A DNA stretch of 64,000 bases, taken from Atherix ibis (taxonomy: Eukaryota > Arthropoda > Insecta > Diptera > Athericidae). Below the pieces are notes generated by a model that was given only the letters and a program-made list of their open reading frames with translations, was not told where the DNA came from and searched no databases. The stretch spans positions 117,238,267 to 117,302,266 of the forward strand of contig OY282605.1 in NCBI GenBank assembly GCA_958298945.1, in the 5' to 3' direction. This document shows positions 33,451 to 45,052 of this stretch, piece after piece. Position numbers and translations under genes: made by a program. Position 1 is the stretch's first letter; the number at the start of each line of letters is the position of its first letter.

Positions 33451-35279
33451 GAAATCAAGTGTGAAATCTTACCAAATAGAAGTTCTTGTTTCCATGGGGA
33501 GCAGTGCGTAATCAATCAACCACCCCAACAAAATTTTTACCTATAGTCTCTTAGCCTTGGAGGCCATTCGTTGGTCATCAGTTGACCCGGTTCTAAACTG
33601 CATGTGATTTTGGTTACGTAACAACCAAAAAGTTTAATTGCGTTGGGTTCTGGGCTCCTTCTAGGCTCTGGGTCCTTCTAGTATGCTCGAAGATGGGCGG
33701 GCTGATCGGCTGACAGAGGAGGCGCTCCAGAGTACTCTGCTTAATGTAATATCAAATTTGCTGCATCTACTGACTAAAGAAAAGTCATGCCTAAAGCTCC
33801 AAACAAAAAAATTTGTGCACACATTTGCCAAACGTCGTAAAGCTCCAAAATTATTCTGAAAATTTGTGTAAGGGAATATCTCAAAATTCCTTGTGGTGTT
33901 CAACTTACTATCTCTCATCCCCTAAATGAATCCAGAGTTTCTTTTTTAAAAGAACTCCTTTTATTGTAGAGCTCCTAGACCCAACAACACAAGTTCTCGC
34001 TTTAATTTTCGGAAAGAATCTAATAAGCTCCAAAAAATTTAATCACTCCTAATTTCTACCTTCAACTTATGTTCGCATGAAGTAATTTCTTTTCTTTTGA
34101 AAATTTTGACAGTTACTTAAAAAACAAAAGTAAACCAGTAACACAAATTTTCGTCCCACCTTAATAACAAAAATAACAAAATATATAAAATTAATTATCA
34201 AATAAAAAAAATACCCAAAAAATCTGTGGGTATTAAGTATGCAAATGTGACTTATTAAAAATATTTTAATATTAACCTACTGGCAAGGGAAAAGTATTTT
34301 AATCTTTTTTCTCTAGATTTCATTTTTTTTGTAGAACATACGAAATATCTAACCCACTTAAAGAAAGTACCAGTCAATGGAGAATACGAGTGCGACTGTT
34401 CATCACACACATTTTTTTTACGAAATAACAGTTAACTTTTAGCAAAAATATTTTATAAGAAAACTTTTTTTTGGACCATAAAAAAAAGACATTATGAAAA
34501 TGAAATAAGTTTTAGTAATAATACGCGATCAGCAATTTTTTTTTAATTTATTCAATATTGCGAAGAATCAATATTGGATATTGTGCCAAGAAATGGAAAC
34601 AGTCAACATGTTTGGAGAAAAAGTTGAGCAAGAAAATTGGTAAAGTGCTTAGCGTAGAATAAAGGTTTGATAGTCGATATTAGCGAGAAGTGTTGATAGA
34701 GCAGCGTACAGTAATAAAGGTAAGCACAAATTAATAAGAATCGGAGTGAGGAGGTGGGCATGGGACGTAGCTTTATTCCTTCATTTTGTGCGTAAAATTT
34801 CCAATAGCTGGGAAAAAGGCAAGTCGAATTAGTGGTGAATTGCGAGGTTAAGAGGACATCCCCGATGAGGGCTATCCCTTTAGAAACTAGTGAAAAACCT
34901 GTCTAACACTATCTTTATACATCCCGCATTATCCCTATTTACAAAAACTCTTACTCTCTCGGTTGTCCCTTTCATAATCTTTTCTAACAAATTTCTTCGA
35001 CCATCTACTCCAAAAGAAATTCATCCTCCATTCCTCTACTGATCTCTGACCTGGAAAGAGTCTAACCCACTCTTTCTCTTGCTTTTGAATCTTCCGCTAT
35101 TGCGGTTAATAGCGCGATTGAGGATTTCTAAGCCACTGAATAGATCTAAAAACCAAACCCCAAATCCACAAAAAAGTTCTTTTTTCTATTGAGAGAATTG
35201 TGGGCAATCAAGACAGCAGTTGGGACTGTAATCAATCTTCCCAAACATAGTAGTATACTATATATCAATTTTTAACGAT
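33451..35279. other. Mostly unassigned; one LINE scrap
   Basis: Around 33550-33610, agccttggaggccattcgtt, cagttgacccggttctaaac and tgattttggtta resemble the start of the LINE fragment at 35283, so it is probably another copy of that segment. The rest (pyrimidine-rich at 34890-35060) has no recognisable gene. Confidence 0.4.
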
Positions 35280-36256
35280 ACCCCATAGCCAAGGAGGTCA
35301 TTCGTGGCTCCTTAGATGACTCGGTTCTCAACTCCATTTGGCTTCGGTTGCTTAACCAATGGAACGTTGAGTCATGCTGGTACCCTGATCACGTGATGAG
35401 GAGGCTCTCCTGTACTCACTGTTATTCCCGAGTTGCCGTATCTACTGATCCAATTGCATATTACATCCTCGGCCATTCGCAGGTAATAAGCTGGCCCAAC
35501 CATCTGGAATATAATAATGAACGTTCTCTTGGTGTAGTTGGAGGAGATTGGTTGCGATGCGATCGCATATGCGGATGATCGTCTGCTTGTGATTAAGGTA
35601 TGCGGAAAAGGTAGCGGGAAGCCGTTAGAGCAGATGGTCAGTGAATGGGGCAATAGAATGGGAGTGAATGTCTCAGAAAGGAAGACTGAAGGGTTTTTTT
35701 GGGCTCAGTAGGCCGCCCAATATTCGGTTTAGAGGCGGTCGGGGTCCGATCCGCGCGGGAGGTGCGTTACCTTGGAATAAAGGTTGGAGCGAAACTGACC
35801 TTTCGGCCGACTTTCAACATCTAAGGGGGCGCGTGGCCGGTTTCGTTGGCATGTTGGTGTGAGTATTCCGCAAGGAGTGGAGACTACGATCCAGACCTGT
35901 GAAAGTCTTGTACAAGGGTGTATTTGTTTCGTGTGCTATGTATGCGTCTTGTGTATGGGGTAACATTATGCGTTTCCAGTATGCAAGAGTAGTCATAAAT
36001 TTTGTGCGGCGTCTAGCTTTTTTTGTAGAACCGTATCAACCAATGCGATGCAGGTTCTCATGGGAGAAATTTCATAGGACCTGGACGTGCTGCGTAGAAG
36101 CACTCAATTCCGCCTACGGCGGGGCATTCCCCTTGCTGGTTATTCGATTACGAATAAAGACGTTCAGGATCTTAGTCCACGCCAGCGGCATGTACTGGTG
36201 CTGAATAGAATATATGAAATATGGCAACGTCGATGGGATGAGAGTGTGAATGAATA
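35280..36256 (+). pseudogene. R1-like LINE reverse-transcriptase remnant
   Basis: Pieces in order: IAKEVIRGSLDDSVLNSIWL (about 35285), CDAIAYADDRLLVIK with the catalytic YADD at 35568-35579, EQMVSEWGNRMGVNVSERKT (35625-35690), RPPNIRFRGG (35710), FQHLRGRVAGFVGML (35812), VLYKGVFVSCAMYASCVWG (35905-35960), and EIWQRRWDESVNE at the end. Frameshifts separate the pieces. It lacks the endonuclease and stops at a short poly-A (36257). The same C-terminal sequence recurs on the minus strand at 55235-55725. Confidence 0.75.
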
Positions 36257-37959
36257 AAAAAAAAACGGCAACTCGATATTTTCTGTTTCTACTGTTAGTG
36301 TTTTTGTAGTGAAAACGCTAAAAATTATTCTATTTCTGCATTATTTACAATAATTAATTTAATAACATATCATTCTACTCAACCCCTTGCCAAAATGTAT
36401 CATTACAACTTTCTCTTTTCGCAATCCAAAATTAACTCCCCCAGAAGGGTCTTTTCCCCTTCCAAATCACTATAAACCACCCATCACACCCAACATATCC
36501 AACCAATTGCTTACTAACTATAAAGTGGATATTTTTATTTATGTATTATTTTTTATTCTTTGATCGTGCATTTATCTTTTCTTAGTACTCTCCCATTTAT
36601 AGTATTTATCTTTATCCACTTAATGCCACAACAACAAGATTAAAATGAAAACCTTAAATTTCTTCTGCATAACAAATTGATTTGGATTTCTTGAAGTTTT
36701 GTAAGATTAACGCTGTTGAAAGACGCTAACTAAATTTAGTAAAATGCAATTTAAACAAATTGTTTAATGATGAAAGGAAAATAAACATCGACACAAAATC
36801 GGAGAATGTTTTCTTCATTTGAGATCATGCAACGAGTGTGCAAGTTGCATTTTTGATACTAATTTAAATTGTATTAAAATTTATTACTACATAACGCCTA
36901 CTCGTACTTGTCTTAAATTTAATTCAAATTGGGTTTTTGCCTATTTTTTTTGTTTGTGTTTCCCTGGATAAAAGTGTTTTAATTAAAAGCACATAAATAA
37001 ACAGCAATCGCAAGTAGTTCTTGTTGTAGTATACTGTTAAGTAGAAGAAAGAAGTAGGTGCACAAAGATGCTAATTAAAAGTAATTTTTTCTAAATTGAA
37101 TTTTTTGATAAAAGGTTTTTTTTTGTTGAGGTTAGTTTAGTTTATTTATTATTTCTCTTCACTCTGTTTTCTTTACATATTTTCCATCGAATGTTGTTTA
37201 TTTATAAATTAAACTTGTAAATTGATTGGGAATTTACAATTGAGAAAAGTTCTAGTAATTTTGTTGATTCTAGTAATCACTATTTAAATAGTCTTGGTAA
37301 AAGTATCTGTTCAATTTAAAATTCTTTAAGAAATTTAAAAGATAGGAACGTTCAGGAAATAGTTAAAAAAAAATTTTCAATTAAATTTTGTTAATTTTTT
37401 TTGCTTTTGAAAAAAAAGTTCTGATTTTTTGTAATTTTATTAATTTTTTTTTTGTTATATTTTAATAAAATTAAATTAATTATTTTTTAATAAAATAAAA
37501 TAAATTATTTTAATGTTCCCTATTAAGATATGATATTGATTAAAATAACTAATCTTCCCGCTAGTAACTGAAAGGCTGTGCGTAAACCTGTTCGTAGTTG
37601 TTTCGAAAACCAAATTCTGGACAACAACCCTTCAATTAAAGGAGAATGTGGTGAATTAAGTCGACACGCTATTTATACGTACTTCTTTTCTTACTACATT
37701 CACTATAACTTTTCAGGCTGACTAAGGCGCTAGATTTTCCGATGGTTTTTATGCATGTTGGATGCTTTTTTTAGAGGTGGATTTCTAGCTGTGAACAAAA
37801 TACACCTACAATATGTACGTGAATAAGCGTTTGTGTCATTTTCTCATGTAGCTCACGTGCTAAGACAATTTTTTCTCATTGGTTCTCGTTAAAATAGTAG
37901 CAAAAATAGTATGAAAAATAGAATCGGTTCTATTTCTGCAATCTTGCTTCGAAAGTAGA
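36257..37959. other. AT-rich spacer, nothing recognised
   Basis: A pyrimidine-rich patch lies at 36370-36520. The remainder is A/T-rich without frames, TIRs or tandem repeats that I can support. Confidence 0.5.
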
Positions 37960-38175
37960 AGGGAGATGTGGCAGAAAAATAATAAGACTGACTTTTTTTT
38001 TTGTTGCAATGATATTATTTTATTTGTATACAATATTCAGAGTAGTTCCCTTGGACAGCTATACATCGGTGAAGGCGTTGTTTTCGCTTTTCGTAGCAGT
38101 GCTGGAAGGTTTCAACTGAAATCACCTTCAGTTCTTCTGTTACACTCATTTAGATGTTATTGGTAAAATCAAAAT
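37960..38175 (-). pseudogene. Mariner C-terminal end (GGCAGAAAAGTAATG family)
   Basis: It begins ggcagaaaaataataagact (terminus) and runs catcggtgaaggcgttgttt, gtagcagtgctggaaggttt, ttctgttacactcatttaga, matching 19905-20045. Only the last part of the transposase is left. Confidence 0.55.
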
Positions 38176-38234
38176 TATGTCCTTTCAAGTGTTTTTTTTA
38201 ATCTTAGGAAAGAAAAAAAGTCACACGCACTTAG

Positions 38235-39650
38235 ATCAGCTTAATAGGGTGGTTAAGAAATCATAAAAATCCCTTTTTATGACAAATGGTGATGCATTCA
38301 AGTATCTACAAAAAAAACCTTTTTCTGAGCCTCTCAGAAATAGGGCTCTTCGCGTCAAATCTGACTGACCTTTAATATTAAAAAACCTCGTAGGAATTAA
38401 CCTTTCAATACAGTAAAAAACTCCAGATTCTAATTTACTCAATTCAGATATTATTTGTCCGAAAATTGCTTCATTTTTTCTTCCAAAAAACTCCCTTATA
38501 ATTTTTAAAGATTTCCACTTAAATAGTATTTTTTTGCTCAAAAACTCCTTTATTCATTTTAGGATTTTTTCGAAAATAGAATTCATTTAAAAAAAAATAA
38601 GGAATTTTTTTAAGATTGAATTTTTCCGAAAATTTGTCTCATTTTTTTTAAAGCAGTGTTTTTTTAAAATTTTCTTATATTTTTATTCTGTTTTTTTTTT
38701 GAAAGTTGCCACAAGATAGTGTTTTCTGAAAATTCTATAATTTTTCTCTAAAAGTTGCCTTGGTTTTTTAATTTTTTTTTTTCTAAAAATTTCTTTGTGA
38801 AGCACTATTTTTAAGCAGTTCCTTAATTTTTTCAGATTTCATTTTTCCCAAAAAAATTTCATTTTTTAGACAGTATTTTTTTAAGGCAGTTTTTTTTTCA
38901 TAAATCCCCTTTTTTTTTAAGTATTATTTTCCCAAAATTTCACTTGAACTTTGTATGTACTTTTTTTTTAGGATAGTATTTTTCTTAAAATCGCCTTAAT
39001 TTTTTTAGATTGTTTTTTTTAAGATAGTGTTTTCTGAAAATTCTATAATTTTTTTCTCAGAATTTCCTTACTTTTTATATAATTTTTTTAAAAAAATTCT
39101 CATTTTTCTTATATAGTTCTTTCCGAAAATTTACGTTTTAACCACTATTTTTAAGAATTTTTTTAATTTTTATCAAATGTCATTTTTCCCAAAGTTCGTT
39201 TGCTTTTTAAGGCAGTATTTTTCTGAAAATATTCTCTTTTTTTTAAGCAGTATTTTCCCAGAATTTGCCTTGAATTTTTTAAAGTACTTTTTTTTTAGGA
39301 TAGTATTTTTCTTAAAATCGCCTTAATTTTTCTAAAATTGTTTTTTTTAGATAGTGTTTTCTGAAAATTCTATAATTTTTTTTAAAAGTTAATGTAATTT
39401 TTTAAAAATGATTTCAATTTTTTTAAATAGTTGTTTTCAGAAAATTTACTTTTTTAAGCACTATTTTTAAGAAGTTACTTTTTCTAATTCTTTTTTTGAT
39501 TTTGTCAGAATTTTTTTTCAGATTTCATTTTTCCAAAATTTGTCAGTACTTTTCATAAATTCCCTCTTTTTTAAGCATTATTTTCACAAAATTTGCCTTG
39601 AATTTTTTATGTAGTTTTCTTTCAAAAATTTCCTCTTTTATTCAAAACCA
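38235..39650. repeat. T-rich degenerate tandem array
   Basis: Units combine aaggcagtatttttc, tgaaaattctataatttttt and cttaaaatcgccttaatttt in shuffled order. A longer block recurs about 328 bp apart: aggatagtatttttcttaaa at 38970 and 39298, each followed by the same cgccttaattttt and gatagtgttttctgaaaatt segments. There is no coding content. T is strongly enriched on the + strand. Confidence 0.8.
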
Positions 39651-40454
39651 AATTTAAATGTGCCTTCAACCAAGGCCCAGACAGTTTTTATTCGAATAAA
39701 TGTCATTGAATTATTTTCTGTTTTGGAAAGTTTTGTCAGCCCAAACGAACAAAAAAATATAGGAAAAACTTAATAAACAATGCCATTGAATGTAAGAACG
39801 AATACGATTGAGTATATGGTAGAAAGATGGAAAAGTGACCGACGATCGGCATACTATAAATGGGAAAGGGACAAGCATACTCGTATGCATGACAAGTTGG
39901 CGCTGCCCAAATTCAGATTGTATGATTGAACGTGCGGCAACTACAAAGTTAATCAGAAGCCGGCTTTGACGACGTATTGTACTTGCGCATGTGTGTGCAG
40001 GATTTTCAAACATAAATTCACGGGTGTGGGTGTATTTTGCGTTCGTATACTCAAAATGTGTGCTTGCTTGCAAGGTTGCCTTTTGATCGCTTTCCATTTG
40101 TTGGTTATTTTCGAATGTCAACCGATCACCTTTGCCGAAGTAGGCTTTGCTTTATTACAAGACCTCATTAACATTCACCGAAATAAAATGTTTTCCAAAA
40201 ATAATCTGCTAATATTTTTTCTTGTTCTTTGTTTATAGTTAGTTGTCAATGCACACAGAATTTTATGAGTTGTTCTCATTGTTTGACCCTCCCTTCCTGT
40301 TAAAAAAGTTCTTCCGCCTTAATTTTTCACCATTTCCCTATCGTTCTGCCTACATGGTTGATTGTTCTTTATTATAATTTTTTTTTTGCTACTTTATGTG
40401 TAATTAAAGTTCTTTAATTTAATTCATTATAAAATTATAAAACGTAAATAATTT
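39651..40454. other. Unassigned complex DNA
   Basis: Balanced base composition and non-repetitive sequence at 39720-40150 give open frames on both strands (136 codons minus, 90 plus). Neither has recognisable content. It could be a regulatory or intronic island; nothing supports a gene. Confidence 0.35.
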
Positions 40455-41571
40455 CGAGGTCCGTTCAAAAAGTATCGCGAATTTTGTGTATTTTCAAAAA
40501 TTATTTATTTATTCATGAATATCTATTTTGTCCCCTTCAAAATAATCCCCACCAGATATTATACACTTGTGCCAACGTTTTTTCCAATCCTCGAAGCACT
40601 TAAAAAAATCATTTTTTGTGATCTTGTTCAGCTTCTCCTTCGATGTCGTCTTTATCTCCTCAATAGTAACGTAGCGTCGTCATTTCATGGCGCTCTTCAG
40701 TTTCGGGAGCAAGAAAAATTCACAGGGGGCCAGATATAGGGAATACGGTGGCTGCGGCATTATTAGTGTGTTGTTTTTGGCCAAAAATGACAAAAGCCAA
40801 TTTTTGTTCTTTCACAAATCCGGGCGTTTCAGGCGGATTTCATCTCGCAACTTGCGTATAACTTGCAGGTAATATTCCTTATATACTCATGATGCACCAC
40901 GCCCCTGCAATCGAAGAAAACAGTAAGCAAAACCTTCACATTCGACCGAACTTGGCGCGCTTTTTCCATAAATTCCTCACCAGTTATGACCCTCTGGAGC
41001 AAATTGGGGTCGTCGCGGACAGAGTATAACAGCTCCTTAACAATGTTAATGCGATGCTGTTTTTGGTCAATTGAGCAATTTTGGTACGAATTTCGCGGCG
41101 ACCCGTGAAACGAGCCAATCGATATGTTTAAGTCCTCAGCAACTTCTCTAACGGTGATTCGACGATTGACCAATACTATTTTCTTCACTTCATCAATGTT
41201 TTCGTCTGTTGTTGACGTGCTCGGGAGTCCGGCACGCTTTTCGTCGTTCACATCTTCTCGGCCCTCTGAGAACATATTGTACCACCGATAAAAGTTGCTT
41301 CGGTCCAAGGTAGCTTCACCATATGCCACAGTCAACATTCGTGATACAGATTCCTTGATCTATTTTTTGGAATGGGCAAAAATCGAAGACGAGACAAAAC
41401 ATGGGCAAGCAAAACAGCTGTCAAAAATTAACTGAATATTCAAAATGGCCAAACTTGTCGACATAAGTGAGAGACATGAGTACCAACATAACAACACAAA
41501 AAAAAATCGAAAATCGAATATACGTAACCAGCAGAAATTCAAAATTCACGATACTTTTTGAACAGATCTCG
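40455..41571 (-). mobile_element. Degenerate mariner (family M3), internally deleted
   Basis: The TIRs are cgaggtccgttcaaaaagta at the left and the inverted match ...tactttttgaacagatctcg at the right. TA follows on the right (41572-41573); the left flank is TT. The minus-strand transposase has MLTVAYGEATLDRSNFYRWY, SEGREDVNDEKRAGLPSTST, VNRRITVREVAEDLNISIGS, LYSVRDDPNLLQRVITGEEF and ARQVRSNVKVLLTVFFDCRG. The first catalytic aspartate is lost (TGEE), the part between it and the KARQVRS segment is deleted, and the C-terminal half is reduced. 1117 bp; non-functional. Confidence 0.85.
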
Positions 41572-41622
41572 TATGCTAATCAGTATATTATTTGTTGCAT
41601 AATTTTTCTAAATAATTTTAAT

Positions 41623-41677
41623 TAATCTATTTTTTCTTTTGATCAAAAAAAATTAGATCAAAAGAAAAAATAGATTA
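41623..41677. repeat. Perfect 22-bp-arm palindrome
   Basis: The arms at 41623-41644 and 41656-41677 (aatctattttttcttttgat and complement) flank an 11-nt loop. It lies 50 bp beyond the right end of the M3 mariner but is outside it. Confidence 0.85.
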
Positions 41678-42834
41678 TAATTTTTTTAAGATAAGAAAAA
41701 TCTATTTTTCAATAATGAAATCAAAAATTATCTCCAAAAATTAATAGTTCAACTGTGACTGCGGATCAAATTAATTGTTTTTACTCATTATTAAAGAACT
41801 GCATTATCGACAAGTAGTAATAAATATGCAATAAAGTCTAAATATGAAAATCATAAGGTCCAAGTGACTAGCTAACGACTGAGTTCGACTGATTTCATAT
41901 TAGAAATTTCGTTTATTTAATATATTTTTAATATTTGAAGAACAAAAATCGATTTTGTATTTTGCATAACGACTAAATGAAAATGAGACTGGTGTCAGTT
42001 CGGAAGGTACCGAAGTTCAGTGTCTTGTGATACTACGATATATATGGAAAAGTATGGTTCATCGGCAGAGAGTAAAAGTACGTTGATAGATTTACGTTTA
42101 TTTATTTTTATTCTCCACTTCTAATAATAATAAACACTTTTAATTGGGACACCTGCTTTCAAGAAAGTGTCTTTGAAGCTTATTTATTTTATTTTTCTTC
42201 TTCTCACTAATAAGTTGGCTTTTAAATGAAAACTAAATCAACAACATTCATTTTTGCACATACATGTGATCGTAAGTCCAAATGGGATTGTATGACCACA
42301 ATAACCAACAGCAATTCTACACTGAGTCTTTTAATTACATCAGACTCAGGTTGACTTGGTTGCAGTATAGCTACCTGTAGGTTGTGGTTTGTTCTAGTAT
42401 TTTTTAACATGTGGTAAAAATTTCATATTCCATGTGCTATGCAGAAAACCAAAACGTTTGCGGTCGTGATTCAGGTGAAACTGATCGACATCGATACGAG
42501 GTGGCGTTGGGGTGCAAATTGATAATGACACGAGTAACCATTGAGTAATAGTATTACGATCGGATTTCATCACATAGGATATGCTGGGCATAATTAGTCA
42601 CATTGAATTGCAAAGTTGGAAGAATAAGCTTCATCTTGGAGCAAAGCATGAGAAGTATAGGGTCTTTTTTTTAAAATTTGCAATTGAACACCTATTTTGT
42701 ATGAAAATTCCGTCATTTGCAGAAGTTTAACCCTTTATGAATAAACAATAATATTGGGTAAATATCTACCACGACTATGTTTACAGACAATGTTTCTTTT
42801 GATCATATTTTAGCATAATTATGGCTCTATTTCA
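41678..42834. other. Unassigned spacer
   Basis: Minus frames at 42222-42410 and 42394-42591 abut in different phases, including RNTITQWLLVSLSICTPTPP and DVDQFHLNHDRKRFGFLHST. They might be a decayed exon or transposon piece. I do not recognise them. Confidence 0.35.
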
Positions 42835-43300
42835 CGGATGATGCGGTTGATATTGGTTTTGAGCTCTGGAATTGTGTGTGGACTATTCTCATACATCTTA
42901 TCTTGCACATAGCCCCACAAGTGGAAGTCAAGAAGTCCAAATTTCATTTTTCCTCCGGTCTATAAAGCGCATCATACAGTGGCACGTGCTAAATTTTATT
43001 GTTGTTCAATAACTGCTCTTGTATTTTTAAGTGAAAATAAGCTTCCTACGAGATGATATTTTGCGAAAAACCACCACCATGTTCAAGGATTCAATCAGCT
43101 AAATTTCAATGTTGAAATTCGTTCGTCGTTTTCCCAAGTAGTTGATGTAGATGATCCCACGTGCATCTCAAAAAACCGTGGCCATCCCCTTACCACCTGA
43201 ATTCACCGCTCTCGCCTTTTTCGGAATCGGAATCGCCTGCTGTTTCGATGGTTCTTACGTCTCCGGAGTGTAATGGTGTATTCACGTTTCATCAATACTT
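42835..43300 (-). pseudogene. Decayed mariner/Tc1 transposase, minus strand
   Basis: From the right: DETLIHHYTPETFEPTIETA (first catalytic motif, D-E-T-x-x-H-H-Y-x-P-E) near 43220-43300, DGHGF and LHQLLGKRRTNFNIEI, then SLKNTRAVIEQ, and at the left LLDFHLWGYVQDKMYENSPH and TIPELKTNINRIIREIE (C-terminal part). The order fits one transposase, but many frameshifts are needed. It immediately precedes the M2 element at 43304. Confidence 0.5.
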
Positions 43301-43303
43301 ATA

Positions 43304-44440
43304 CCAAGTGTATAAGGTTAAATCCGGCGTTTGTTCATAGATGGCGTGAGTGAGTGTATTACGCTACCATGGGCGCGCCATACTTTTTTTTATGAGTTTG
43401 ATATCTGTCAACATTAATTAGTGCACATTGTCAGCAAATTCGTACAACAACATACATTTTTCCTTTGGTAATCATGTCTAGTTTTGTGCCAGAAAAAGAT
43501 CATATGCGGTAAGCTCTGCTTTTCTGCTTCAATTTGAAGAAATCGGTCTATGGTGCTTTTCTGCTTCAAAATTTATGGAGGCCTATGGTGACAGTGCTTT
43601 ATCGGAAACAACGTGCCGAGATTGGTTTAGTCGGTTCAAAGACGGCAATTTTGACTTGTGGGCCAAAAAGCGTGAAAATCGGCCTAGGAAGGTTGAGGAC
43701 CATCAATTGCAAGCTCTTTTGGACGAAGAGGATAGCCAATCGCAAAAAATGCTCGCAGGGCAATTGAGTGTTACTCAACCAGCCATTACCATGCGTCTGC
43801 GTGTCATCGGGAAGATTGAAAAGATCGAAAAATTGGTGCTGCATGAATTGAACGATAGGCAGATGGAACGACGCCAAAACACATACGAAATCTTGCTCGC
43901 CAGAAAAGAAAAAGTCGTTCCTGCATCGGATTGTGACGGGCGATGAAAAGTGGATATATTTCGAGAATCCTAAATGCAAGAAATCGTGGGTTGATCTCGG
44001 CCAACCATCAACGTGAAAAAAGGACGGATTATCAACAATAATTATCAACAAAGACATGAGAAGCTGATTATCCTCCACGACAACGCACCATCGCACACTT
44101 CAAAAATGGTCCGAAACTACTTGGAGACACTCAAATGGGAGGTGCTACCCCACCCCCCTTATTCACCAGACCTTGTCCCTTCCTGTTTTCGCCGATGGGC
44201 CACACGCTCGCTGAGCACCACTTCGATTCTTACGAAGATGTCCGAAAATGGCTTGATGAGGGATTTGCCTCGAAAGAGAAGGAATTTTTTTGGTGTACAC
44301 AAATTGCCCAAGGGATAGGAAAAATGTGTAGCTAGAGAGGACAAGTACTTTGAATAAATTTGTTTTTGCTTTCTATAAAAAAAAAACATGTGTCTTTTTG
44401 ACTAAAAAACAGCGGATTTAAGCAAATAACATACACCAGG
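43304..44440 (+). mobile_element. Mos1-like mariner (family M2, copy 1), internally deleted
   Basis: The TIRs are ccaagtgtataaggttaaat at the left and the inverse of ...gcggatttaagcaaataaca then tacaccagg at the right, with TA at 43302-43303 and 44441-44442. It is 1137 bp where an undeleted relative at 59248 has 1267. The transposase spans 43474-44357. Confidence 0.88.
43474..44357 (+). pseudogene. Mauritiana-type mariner transposase, broken
   Basis: It begins MSSFVPEKDHMR, then a TAA at codon 13, and resumes ALLFCFNLKKS. Downstream are SALSETTCRDWFSRFKDGNF, LHELNDRQMERRQNTYEIL, the first catalytic motif IVTGDEKWIYF (43930-43965), and after a deletion of about 150 bp (junction near 44014) ILHDNAPSHTS and PPYSPDLVPS. 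The S-D-Y-H tail that should carry the third aspartate is frameshifted. The protein resembles the Mos1 group. It has at least one early stop, one large deletion and shifts, so it is inactive. Confidence 0.85.
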
Positions 44441-44552
44441 TATGTGAATGCAAAAATTCGTCAGGATTGTGACGGAAAAGCGCCAAACATGCCACAATTG
44501 CGTTTGTTTACCACTCTGTGAGCAAATTGGGCACCCACATTATTTTCTAATT

Positions 44553-45052
44553 GGTCTCGGAGACAAGTATGATTTTGGAGGCAAGTAAGGGCTCGGGGGC
44601 CAGAATGATCTTGGAGGCAAGTAAGGTCTTGGAGGCCAGAATGGTCTTGAGGGCAAGTATGGTGTCGGAGGCGATTATGATCTTGGAGGTAAGTTATGTC
44701 TCCGAGGCAAGTATGGTCTCGGATACAAGTATGATCTCAGAGGCAAGTAAGGGTTCGGATGCAAGTATGATCTCAGATGCCAGCAAGGTCTCGGAGGCAA
44801 GTATGGTCTCGGATGCAAGTATGTTCTCAGAGGCAAGAATAATCTTGGGGGCAAGTATGGTCTCGGAGGCCAGAATGGTTTTGGGGGCAAGTATGATCTC
44901 GGAGGCTAGTATGGTCTCGGAGGCAAGTTTGGTCTCGGACGCAAATTTGGTCTAAGAGGCAAATATGGTCTCAGAGGCAAGTATGATGTCGGAGGCAAGT
45001 ACGATGTCAAAAGCAAGTTTGATCTCAGAAGCAAATATAGTCTTTGGATTAT
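44553..45052 (+). repeat. 18-bp minisatellite, about 28 units, open in frame
   Basis: The unit ggtctcggaggcaagtat repeats without length change, giving in the + frame a hexapeptide close to M-V-S-E-A-S (open from 44551 to 44955). Variant units use ttggaggc, cagaggc and gatgc. The absence of indels across 500 bp while bases vary is notable. On the minus strand the same repeat reads P-P-R-P-Y-L. I do not call a gene because no start context, signal or flanking coding sequence is seen. Confidence 0.9.

Noticed and set aside
39711..40121. 136-codon minus frame
   Set aside because: No domain or conserved-looking segment, and a plus-strand frame of 90 codons overlaps. Not called.
44553..45052. CRISPR-like array
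   Set aside because: Units are contiguous 18-bp repeats without unique spacers; it is a eukaryotic minisatellite.
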